Source: Pelomyxa schiedti
Lineage: Eukaryota; Evosea; Pelobiontida; Pelomyxidae
Direction: 5' to 3'
DNA: 64,000 nt
Assembly: GCA_020536535.1 (NCBI GenBank)
Contig: JAHLWZ010000291.1
Span: 125,061 to 189,060, forward strand
The notes beneath the pieces are model-generated. The model saw nothing but the letters and a program-made list of their open reading frames with translations, was not told where the DNA came from and did no database searches. This document shows positions 55,734 through 64,000 of the stretch, in pieces. The number at the start of each line of letters is the position of its first letter. Position 1 is the stretch's first letter. A program made the translations under genes and the position numbers.

Positions 55734-57101
55734 TTACGAAACAGTAGAAACATAGTACTTGCATTTGTTGGTTATTGTGAATATCACTGTTCCAGACGCG
55801 GCATCAATTACCTTAATCAGGTTTGGGTCAGAATACTCACCAGGCTCCTCCACCAGCAGACCCTTTCCCACAGCTGATGTTCCATGTCGGGCCACCGCGT
55901 GTTTATAGAGCAGCTTCCCCGGGTCCTTAAGGCTGTACACCTCCCACACTTTCGGATAGCAGTCGCGCTTCAGTACGTAAAGCGGCCCACCAATATGCTG
56001 CAGGAAGGCGTCTATTCCAAGATCGGTCTGCTTGCCAGTGGTGAGACACACCAGTGTTCTATCCTTCAGTGTTGCGTAGGCCTTTCCTTCCCAGAACATT
56101 TGGCGCCACATGTGTTTGATGATCGGGAGGGTGCTTTCTCTCGCCACCATCTTCCTCTGTGCCAGGGTGGCCGGCATGTCGACTGTCAGCATGAGGCCGT
56201 CCACGTGACCCGACCTGAGAAGCATAGAATCGCACTCTAGAGTAGAACTCTCACCAATGGCCATGCTAATATCGCCACCCGGCAAAGCTATCCCGCCGAC
56301 CTTGGCTATCCCACAAGCGCCATCACCTCCGGCAACAGAAGCAGCCATCTCGGCCTCAATGCGATCAAAGTTCCACAGAGTCATGCCGAATTCCTGCGAA
56401 TCTTCCGGCACCGCGGCGGCCCACCTCCTGCTGCAACACCAAGGCGTGGCCAGTCCCAGGCGCTCCGCCAGTTTGACAACAGCCTTGGTTCTGATGTCCA
56501 TTACGCAGAGACTGAAGGAATCATCGACGGGCCGGGTCGTCGCGAGTGCAAACCTGTCGGGCCTAGGCCCGACCCATTCCATGAATAGAAGGCCGCCAAA
56601 GTCGACGGCGACGGGGAGACTCACGAGGCCCAGGGTCGGTGAAATCGAGAACATCAAGTTCACCTCGCTGCAGCAGCTCTTCTTGCATAGGCCATCGAAA
56701 CCCCCAAGAGAGAGCTCTTCTCCCTCGCCGTCGTCCACGTCGTCGGCGTAGGGGGAGTCGTACGCTCTGGACTCGAGTGACACGACGTGGTTATGGGACG
56801 GAAACACGATCCACTCGCGGCCCATGTGGGACAGAAGCTGGGGCGTGAGGGACCTGACGTGGGAAGAGCCTCCGCACCGTCCCACAATTACCCCTGCGCC
56901 CAGGGAAACAAACTGGCTCCGGGCGTCCGTGCGCACAGCGGCCACGTCGAACGAAGCCGGGCCCGCACCCCCCGGCGTTGGGCCAAAAAGACTGTAACGA
57001 GGATCGAGGAATTCAAAGTCAGAGTCTGGCCCGGCGTCGATGGGGAATGTGTCGTTGTTGACGTTCGTGTCTTTTGTGCTTCCTGTGGTAGGACAGTTCA
57101 T
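55734..57101 (-). CDS. Unrecognised intronless 455-residue protein
   Basis: A single uninterrupted frame of 455 codons starts at the ATG at 57101. There is no signal peptide and no transmembrane helix. The composition is that of a soluble globular protein, with beta-rich spans such as REWIVFPSHNHVVSLESRAY, LVSLPVAVDFGGLLFMEW and DSFSLCVMDIRTKAVVKLAE. The spacing of short hydrophobic strands could suit a beta-propeller, and the C-terminus (NLIKVIDAASGTVIFTITN) resembles a propeller blade, but I cannot assign a family. It is markedly GC-richer than the genes beside it and, unlike most of the window, has no intron. The frame overlaps nothing convincing on the other strand. Confidence 0.7.
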   Translation of the reverse strand: MNCPTTGSTKDTNVNNDTFPIDAGPDSDFEFLDPRYSLFGPTPGGAGPASFDVAAVRTDARSQFVSLGAGVIVGRCGGSSHVRSLTPQLLSHMGREWIVFPSHNHVVSLESRAYDSPYADDVDDGEGEELSLGGFDGLCKKSCCSEVNLMFSISPTLGLVSLPVAVDFGGLLFMEWVGPRPDRFALATTRPVDDSFSLCVMDIRTKAVVKLAERLGLATPWCCSRRWAAAVPEDSQEFGMTLWNFDRIEAEMAASVAGGDGACGIAKVGGIALPGGDISMAIGESSTLECDSMLLRSGHVDGLMLTVDMPATLAQRKMVARESTLPIIKHMWRQMFWEGKAYATLKDRTLVCLTTGKQTDLGIDAFLQHIGGPLYVLKRDCYPKVWEVYSLKDPGKLLYKHAVARHGTSAVGKGLLVEEPGEYSDPNLIKVIDAASGTVIFTITNKCKYYVSTVS

Positions 57102-57593
57102 TTACTGTACGTCCGATTTAATTTCGTGTTTTTTTTATTTCTCCGTTTTTCTAACTGGGAATTCCAAGTGGTGTCATTGGAGGGAGGAGGGCCAAATGAC
57201 GCTGTGAGTTCTTTTTTTTATTTTAGTATTTTTTTTCTTTAACCCTGGGCTGTTATGTCCCATGTGCCTAGAATTAGAGTAATTCCTAATAGGATGATTG
57301 GTTGGACAAAAACCTGCGCAGGTTGACGGCACTTGTATTCTTGTCCACTGTCACTTTCACTTTGGCTCTGTGTATTTCTGTGTGGCACAAGTCTTCTGTG
57401 AAATCCATTTTATGGACACTGTTTTGCTTGTCCCTGCTGGTGGTTGTTACAAATCATGGTTCCACTGTTCAGGTAAGACTGCCGAAACGGAATATCTTCA
57501 GTATAATGAAGCATCTTCACATAGCAACACGGTGCCTATAACCTTCTGGGGTTCTTTTTCTTTTTCCTTCCAGAGATTTTTATTGTTTCTGTG
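57102..57593. promoter_or_regulatory. Divergent intergenic region before the DUF229 gene
   Basis: About 490 bp lie between two divergent starts. An 80-codon plus-strand frame at 57302–57541 starts with TTG and is hydrophobic (LTALVFLSTVTFTLALCISV). It might be an upstream exon, but it needs no splice to explain the downstream gene. Confidence 0.4.
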
Positions 57594-59516
57594 ATGCGAT
57601 GCTCATTTTCCTTCTTCCGTACTCGTGTATTTCTAAGGTTATTTCCCTTGAAAGAGAAAACGGTAACAACTGTAGATACAAACGTGTTCTGCTTGCTGTG
57701 GGAGTTGTTTTACTCCTTTTTTTTTCTTATATCCTTCTGTCAAGTAGCTCCAACTGGGGTGATGGGTTGTTTGCCAGGAAAATGGAACCTAGTTACAAGG
57801 TTGCCTTTCAGTTTGTTTTTCCTTATTGATTTGAAATTCATGAAGGCCTGCCCCATTTCCTACCCAGTTATTTCTTGGTGTGTATATGGGCCGCAACTGA
57901 CACACTGACCTGTCCCACAGGGATCAAATTTACGAGGTTTCAGCACCTGTCTCATTTTTTTGTGAGTCACACAGTTTTGACTTCAGAGTACCATTGGCAA
58001 AGCTTACTCTTACTGGGCTTGGAGGAGATGCCCTGCAGTTCCACAATTCTCCACTCCGAGTTCAAACAACACTGTGACTATTGATTGCCCTGCTGATCGC
58101 TCTGCATCATACACAGTTCTACCTCTTCTTGAAGGAAGGCTGGGAAGATTCATGGGGATTTATGTTCAAGAGAGGACTGTAGTCAACAAATACAATGGTC
58201 CTTTCCCCCTAGAAACAGATGCTGCTATTGCAACTTGTGGGGCTGATCACAATGTGCATATCACCTGCAACCGAAATCCCGATGTGATTGAGAGGCTGAC
58301 TTCTCCAAAGAATGGACACCAACACTCCCCATCACCCCTTGCGGGAGCAGTTCCAAATATCATATTCGTCTTTGTTGATGCTGTCTCCAGAAGTGCGTGG
58401 CACCGCAAGTTCTCATCCACACTGGCTTTTTTGGAAGGACTAAAAAACAGCCCCAATGCAGAGGTGTTCCAGTTCTTGCGATTTCACTCCATTGCACATA
58501 AAACCAGGGACAACAGCAGAGCAATGTTCACAGGAAATATTGAAGACCCTTTCGCCACTATTTGGGAGTTGATTGATGACAAATACGTAACAGGCATTGT
58601 TGACAACACTTGTCACGAGTGGTCGGCAAAGTACATATTCTTCGTCTTCCTCCTCCCACAAAATCAGATGGAATTGATTTCTTATGTATCCGCAGTTATC
58701 TCTTTGGTCGCTCTTCAATTGCTGACCACAGGCTGAATTCGCTGTGGTGCACACCCGAGTACAATGGAAATGGAAGAATGGAAAGCTACAATCTCCTCCG
58801 GGGGCCGTGGAGTGCACAGAGAAGGTGCATTGCCGGGCAACTTGTTCACGATTTGGCATTCAAGTACGCCAATCTCTTCCTTGATGCTTACAAAGACCAG
58901 CAGAAGTTCTTACTTCTCAAGGTGGTTTTACTGCCCCATCCGGCTTTTTAACAACATCAGTTCACAGAGGGCCATGAACCAACCGGAATGATTGTGGGGA
59001 TGCTCGACGACCCTCTTGCGACGTTCCTCTCCACGCTCGATTTCAACACCACCGCTTTGATCATGGTGTCTGACCATGGGCTTCACATGGGCCCCCTTTT
59101 CAGCTTTGGATTGACCTCCCAACTCGAGAGCCTTCTCCCTGGTTGGTTTATGGTGCTGCCCAAATGGTGGCTTGGCGGCACCAGGTCACAAATTCTAATG
59201 TGTGTTTGTTCACTTATTTTACACAATGACTCTAATGGCAAAAACACAGGGAAAACGAGCAAGCACTGGTTTCTCCTTATAGTGTGCATCATTTTCCTTT
59301 CCCACCGTATTCCATCCTCTAAACATTCAAGACATATTCGCCACTGTGTTGGAAATTGCCGGATTTGACATTCCTACTAAGGTCAGCACAAGGTCTCACT
59401 TTGCCCAGAGCGTTGCATCACACAACCTAGTAGCCAATTCGTGCCTGTCTGCTGGTATCCCTCAACACCTTTGTCTGTGTGAGGTTCACCCCAGCACTAA
59501 CCTTGTGCCTCTGTGA
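57594..59516 (+). CDS. DUF229/alkaline-phosphatase-fold type II membrane protein
   Basis: Exon 1 from ATG 57594 (MRCSFSFFRTRVFLR) splices to YKRVLLAVGVVLLLFFSYIL, a single N-terminal signal anchor. The lumenal part contains NIIFVFVDAVSRSAWHRKF, the metal-site start of the sulfatase/alkaline phosphatase fold as seen in DUF229 proteins. It is followed by FHSIAHKTRDNSRAMFTGN, WCTPEYNGNGRMESYN, and ALIMVSDHGLHMGP, where the Asp-His pair is the second metal site. A further part reads FATVLEIAGFDIPTK and the end ASHNLVANSCLSAGIPQH. The stop at 59514–59516 is followed by AATAAA at 59540–59545. DUF229 members are mostly uncharacterised; phosphotransfer or hydrolysis on glycans or lipids is plausible. 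The stop faces the ADP-ribosyltransferase stop with 33 bp between them. Confidence 0.83.
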
Positions 59517-59549
59517 TAACTCGTGAAATTTCAAAAAAAAATAAAGTTT

Positions 59550-62500
59550 TCACAACAAGGAAGAGACACTGTGGAATTGGAGCGTGACAGTTACGTACTT
59601 GGGTGGGGTGGGAGGCGGGGCGGCAGGGGGTTGGTCAGGAGACACGAGTACGAAGTTGCAACCTATTGTGTTCGCAAAGTTGGTTTGGTGACTGCTTTTG
59701 GGTGTTTACCTGGCGGTGTGAGGAGCTCCGCTTCTGTCAATCCAAACCAAGAAAAGCCAGTGATGTCATACGCAAGAGGTGAACGAACTTCCAGCAGCAA
59801 CCCCCTCTGTCCTTGCATTGCAGTAAACGCCACCGCCACAGCCCTGTTCCTTGAAATGCTTGAGAATCCGTACCAGCATATATTGGTTGAGCGGCTTTGT
59901 GATAAGTAGGTCTCCCACGATTCCGGCAGCGTTCCAAACCCGCGGTAGGCTACTACGTCAGTCACAGGCTTGAGCTTCGCGAGTGCGGTGAGGAGCAGCT
60001 TTGTGTATGGCTTCCATGGAGCCAATGATGCATTCGTTCTGTGTGGATCCCTCAGTGCCCAGTTCAGTGCTGCAAATACTTTGGGCTTATTTTTCGTGTA
60101 AAGAACAATAGCTGCAGCTTCTTCTGTTGTCATTGGCTCACCAACAAAGGAACCATTTCCAGATGCCCTCGTGACCAGACCCTCCTCTATGACCTTGGTC
60201 CTGCAAAGAGCCACGGCATCAGCGAGGTACTCTGCTGTGCACCCAACTTCAGAGTGCAAACCGAGCAATGCAGCGCCGAGGGAAACTGTGGGCACACCCT
60301 GCAGAAGGTTCACAAGTGGCGGAAGAACGATGGCGTCACTCAGACCGGCATCAATCATGATGGTGGCAAGCGGTGGGGCCTGAAGCTGCTCACTTATCTC
60401 CGGACTGCAAACGATAAAAACGGAGCCATCACCGCCGTCCTTCACAATGCCAAAAGATGGGTCCGTATCAATGCGACTCATGCAAAGTTGTGTCAGGATG
60501 CTTTTAAGCACTGATTGCGATTCGTCAGTTCTTTTGAACCTGCCATTCGGGGAAAAAAAAATGGGTGAAGCAAGTACGCTTAGCCAGAGAGTTAAAAAAA
60601 AACACACTTGTTGAGCTTCTTTGCGTGAACATGGACGCCCCTCCACACTGCGTCAAATGTTTCCCCATAAAAATCATAGTAAACATGCGCCTTCAACTCT
60701 GGGATTCCATAAACAAACCCATTCGCACTGGCCAACCCAAGAAGTTTGCTTGACACAGCTAGTGTCAGAGAATCCCTGCTTGTGGGTTGCGTTGGATTCC
60801 ACCTTTTGAGTATGGCGGAAAGTTGGCCCGTTTTTGCTGTCACAAGAATGCTGGCATTATCAATGAGCTTTCTGGAAAGTTCCTTTCCCACCCTGTTGCC
60901 TTCCTTCACGGGGTCAATGCACCTGAGGCACTCTTTGGAGTGTGACTCCTTCCATTCCGTGTCATACGTGCATACAGCTTCTCTGATCGCATTGGCAGCA
61001 GGGAGTATTAAAAAACCAACATAGAGCGTAAGGGGTATCACAATCTGCCATATTGGGAATCTTGATTCATCACATGATATGCAGTCGACAAGGTTGTTGT
61101 TGATCAGACGAAGGTGCCTCGACAGTGGTTTGAAGAAATTGGAAACAAACTGTCTCCACATCGGCTTCAGAGCGGCCCACAGATATCGGTTGAATGTAAA
61201 CTCTGTGCTCCTTTCAACAGCCTGAGGCCAACTGAGCAGAATGCCCTTGCTTTGGCTTGCTTCGAAGACAGCTTCCTTGGCAATGACATCTATTTTGACC
61301 AAAGTGTCTCTCGCTGCCTGCTGCACCAAATTCGAGCATTGGGATATGATACCATTTTCCCCTCTTTTCAGCTGCTGGACAAAACATTTGCACGTCGCGA
61401 TTCCGTGTTGAAGTTCTCCAAAAGAGATCATTGTGTCAGCATACGTTCCACATGGACCGCATATCCCCTCACAGCATCTCAAAATCGTGGTGTCCAGTGT
61501 CCGTCCAATAAGTGCTTGCAATCTTCTTTCAAAAATTTGGGACAGCTCTGCGTACTTTGGTTGGTTTGTGACTTCTTTCCCGCAACGTATTCTGAGAAAA
61601 CGAAGGGCAGAGAGTTCAGCCCAATAAGGGGAGGTTGTCCTGACAGGGTAGTGTAGCAGAATGTCTGGGGCAAGAGCTTTCAGTTCAGAATAAAACGCAT
61701 CAAGCACCATGTCAGGAGGTTCTTGGTTAACCTCCACTTCCTCTTCAAAAAGGGTGTCCACCTTATTCCCAACGAAAAGAATGGGCACAGACTTTTGAAT
61801 CCCAGTCTTGAGCAGCGTCTTGATGGCATCAACGTCTTCCCCTTTGACCGCCCCAGAGTTGATATCAAGAATGTAAATTGCACCAACAACGGTTTTCAAG
61901 GCGTTCATTATCACCGCATCCAACTCCTTGTTCTCACCAAGGCCTGGAAGGTCAATGAAATCAAATCCTGAAACCGGAAGCTTGGTTTGTGCTGCATCTT
62001 CTTTGCCAATGGCATTCGTTTCTCTCTTTGCAACATGGGGGAGGTACACCTCCACAACCGAAGACGCCCCACTTACCCTTTGGTCCGCACTCAATGCCAC
62101 GGCCTTATGTGGCAGCTCTCCGGTGAATTGGATCGGACCCTCGGTGACTGTTCCATCAGGGTTTTTGATGGTGTACTCCCTCGTATCTCCTGCCTTGATC
62201 ACGGTCACACGACTTGTGCACTTTAGCTTCCGCGAAGGTAGCACAATATCTCCCAGTATTGCATTGCAGAGCGTGCTTTTCCCAGCCTTCATGTCACCCA
62301 GAACTGGACTGGCAATTAGAGGTTCCAGAATCTTTTCACTTGATGTAACATACTGGCAATGGCAGCTGCTGGCCAAGGATACTCAGCAGGTTCACTACTC
62401 TTTTCTTGTGTGTGAGTCGTTGGAAAGAAAAAATAAAAGAGGTACATTGCATAGAACACGTGTGGCAGAGTGTATTTTTGTCAGTTCGGCTTTGGTCTGT

Positions 62501-62947
62501 GCAAAGCTTTTAATCGTTGTTTCTAGGGACCCCTTCTTCTCTGGTGCTTCGTCTTCATATGGCATCACTGTCTGCCTTCTTTCCGCTCCTAAATCTGCTG
62601 CTGTTGCCACCCTTGGATCGAAGACTTCCTTTTTTAGTTCCTTGAACCTCCTGAGCCACTGTGAGGTCTCTTGCTCAGACGTTGATTGGAAGTCCCAGAT
62701 AGCTTTTAAGAATGAGTCCAAGATGAAAAATTACATGACCCTGGCAGACCAGTTTTTGTTGTGAGGTAAAACCCATCGAGTTTGTAGGTGGTGAAGTCCG
62801 CAGCCAATCCAACAGAGATCATTTCCTCCACGGGTATTTCTCCCTAAAATATGTCACTGCATTCTTTCTTTGTTTTTTTTAAGAAGGAGATAGGGATACG
62901 AATCGCCAATGGAGTGCAACGTCGCTCAACGTTGTAAATAAACGCAT
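59550..62947 (-). CDS. Dynamin-like GTPase fused to an arginine-type mono-ADP-ribosyltransferase
   Basis: Six exons (62947–62900, 62843–62735, 62702–62458, 62352–60608, 60539–59710, 59662–59550) total 3,090 nt. All phases agree and all borders are GT–AG, giving 1,029 residues. Residues 153–160 are the P-loop GDMKAGKS, 268–271 the G3 DLPG and 330–333 the G4 NKVD, as in bacterial-type dynamin-like and mitofusin-like GTPases. A hydrophobic helix at about 571–590 could insert into membrane. After K716 comes a spacer, then an ADP-ribosyltransferase domain from about 845, with the R-S-E signature: R915 (AYRGFG), S942–S943 (YGFSSIS) and E985-A-E987 (LTEAELLTPPG). The last exon supplies the closing strand (CNFVLVSP... 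YVTVTLQF). ExE is the arginine-specific form. The GTPase frame meets a stop at 60592, but that stop lies inside the inferred 68-nt intron. The target protein is unknown. Confidence 0.8.
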
Positions 62948-63770
62948 TCTGCCAGTTGCTGCCAGGTACCCTTAAGTATTGTGAACATCACATAGTGCAA
63001 ACGATAAAACAACCAGAGAAAAAGAATGTTCTGTTGCAGGCAGTATTGCTTGTTGCAGAAGTGGCAGTGCCAATTTCCTCTGGAACATCTCTCTCCGTTT
63101 CAATAGAACCTCCCCTCTCGACTACCACATTGGAAGTGGTAGTGGTGCCTTGTTCAAACACTCCCGACAAATTAGTTTTATCAGGTATAACGACTTGTCG
63201 CATCTTCATTCTCTTTCAGATAATGGTATATATATAAAAAAGGTTCCAACCACTCCTTTCCACAAAAAGCCTCTCTCTGGGTGGTAAATGGCAAACTGAA
63301 GCATATATGTGTCATGATACAAAATGTGTTGGCCAGAAAAATAGTTTCCACGCCTGCAAGAAAATAAGTAGTGCAGGAAGTACACGTTAAACTTCACGTG
63401 TGTTTAGATAGCGGGTATAGCCTCCATAGTGGTTTCCCATCATGTACTTGGAGGAAAGCCGACGTAACATGGTGAGTAGTAGTTAGGTGGACAACCAAAG
63501 CCAATACGATTTCACCCGCAGCAAGTGTGGATGTTGTGGCGTCGAATTCGAATGTAACCGCCTGTGCCATCGGTTGTTGTACAAAAATCGAACTTTCGTG
63601 TGGTTAGTGTGTTGTTGGAAGTTCCTTAGCGCTCTACCACTTCGCCCAGCAACGTCTAAAACCAAAAACGACCTTCGAAACCAACTTTTCCAATACCTAC
63701 TTGGTTGTATGGTTTTCCAAACTAAAAACTTGTATCGGGAAGCCACCTTTTTTCCAAAAGTCAAGTTGTG
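62948..63770. other. Unassigned stretch, possibly one small minus-strand gene
   Basis: Minus-strand frames near 63200–63370 (HDTYMLQFAIYHPERGFLW) and 63010–63190 (GVFEQGTTTTSNVVVERGG) look like coding sequence. A candidate start lies at 63474 (MLRRLSSKYMMGNHYGGY), and a good acceptor lies at about 63360 (cttgcag). The frame from that start does not lead into the better-looking downstream frame, so I cannot build a consistent gene. I recognise no family. Confidence 0.3.
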
Positions 63771-64000
63771 ATGGCGGCGGTGACGTTTGAATTCAACGGT
63801 ATAACACACGCACCGTGTGAAGGTGAAACTGTTCTGGTTTTAGTTCGGTTGCCAGTGTCTTGGTCTGTCTGGAAACAGATACTCTGGCGTCGGCGGCATC
63901 CAGCACGTTGTAGGCTGTACTCGCTGCCTCAATACGATAGGTGCTTTACATATAACCTCTTCTTTTTGTTGTAACCCAAACAGAGAGCACAATTGCTTTT
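63771..64000 (+). CDS. Start of an unidentified gene (partial, right edge)
   Basis: An ATG at 63771 opens MAAVTFEFNGITHAPCEGE. An intron probably follows, ending at about 63912 (gttgtag), with another ending at 63983 (acccaaacag). Depending on the donor used, the next exon reads either AVLAASIR, which would fit the start of a 2Fe-2S ferredoxin-like fold, or CTRCLNTIESTIAF. Too little remains in the window to decide. Confidence 0.35.

Noticed and set aside
56257-56751. Plus-strand 164-codon frame inside the 455-codon gene
   Set aside because: It has a shorter frame, poorer composition and no start context; it is a shadow of the GC-rich gene.
59663-60646. Stand-alone ADP-ribosyltransferase gene starting at 60646
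   Set aside because: The first 35 codons overlap the GTPase 3' end and an intron with a T-rich tract. Splicing into the GTPase gives a better and fully in-frame model.
63483-63809. 108-codon minus-strand frame
   Set aside because: Low-complexity His/Arg/Trp composition and no partner exon; it probably lies in a promoter region.

Overview
This is nuclear DNA of a single-celled eukaryote. The genes are packed on both strands and cut by many short GT–AG introns, often 30–90 nt with T-rich 3' ends. The content includes actin, ribosomal protein uS9, VPS45, HOOK, a PH–CRIB p21-activated kinase, NAP1, a RasGEF, a USP deubiquitinase and a myotubularin. PAK, HOOK, myotubularin and RasGEF together fit an amoeboid or flagellate protist near Amorphea (Obazoa or Amoebozoa). 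A Dpy-30-motif protein is compatible with a flagellate but does not prove it. I cannot name the species. All exon joins are read by eye from splice signals, frame continuity and family consensus.

Left part (1–18.4 kb): a Dpy-30/coiled-coil gene running off the left edge (−); uS9 with a long Ala/Lys/Pro extension (+); a monofunctional formate–tetrahydrofolate ligase (+); a CaMK-type kinase with a His/Asp-rich tail (−); VPS45 (−); HOOK (+); a secreted NosD-like right-handed beta-helix protein (−); and a type I membrane protein with a PPSY tail (+).

Centre (18.7–47.5 kb): a 3,086-residue highly reducing polyketide synthase, KS-AT-DH-MT-ER-KR-ACP, with a fused C-terminal alpha-oxoamine synthase (AONS) domain (+); a possibly degenerate kinase-like gene (+); an RRM protein with competing RGG and acidic tails (−); NAP1 (+); a membrane-anchored GNAT (−); PAK (−); RasGEF (+); a DUSP/USP deubiquitinase (+); and actin (+).

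Right part (47.8–64 kb): a myotubularin with N-terminal ubiquitin-like modules and an abnormal intron inside its catalytic motif (+); a second secreted or membrane protein related to the one at 16.6 kb (+); an unrecognised intronless GC-rich gene (−); a DUF229/alkaline-phosphatase-fold membrane protein (+); and a six-exon gene whose frames join into a 1,029-residue fusion of a dynamin-like GTPase with an arginine-type ADP-ribosyltransferase (−). A small unassigned stretch and a partial gene lie at the right edge.

The two most unusual objects are the PKS–AONS megasynthase, which suggests a sphingoid-like or amino-polyketide product, and the GTPase–ART fusion, which suggests a membrane-acting ADP-ribosylating protein. 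Most other genes are ordinary housekeeping, trafficking and signalling genes. They do not form an operon or a recognisable biosynthetic cluster.
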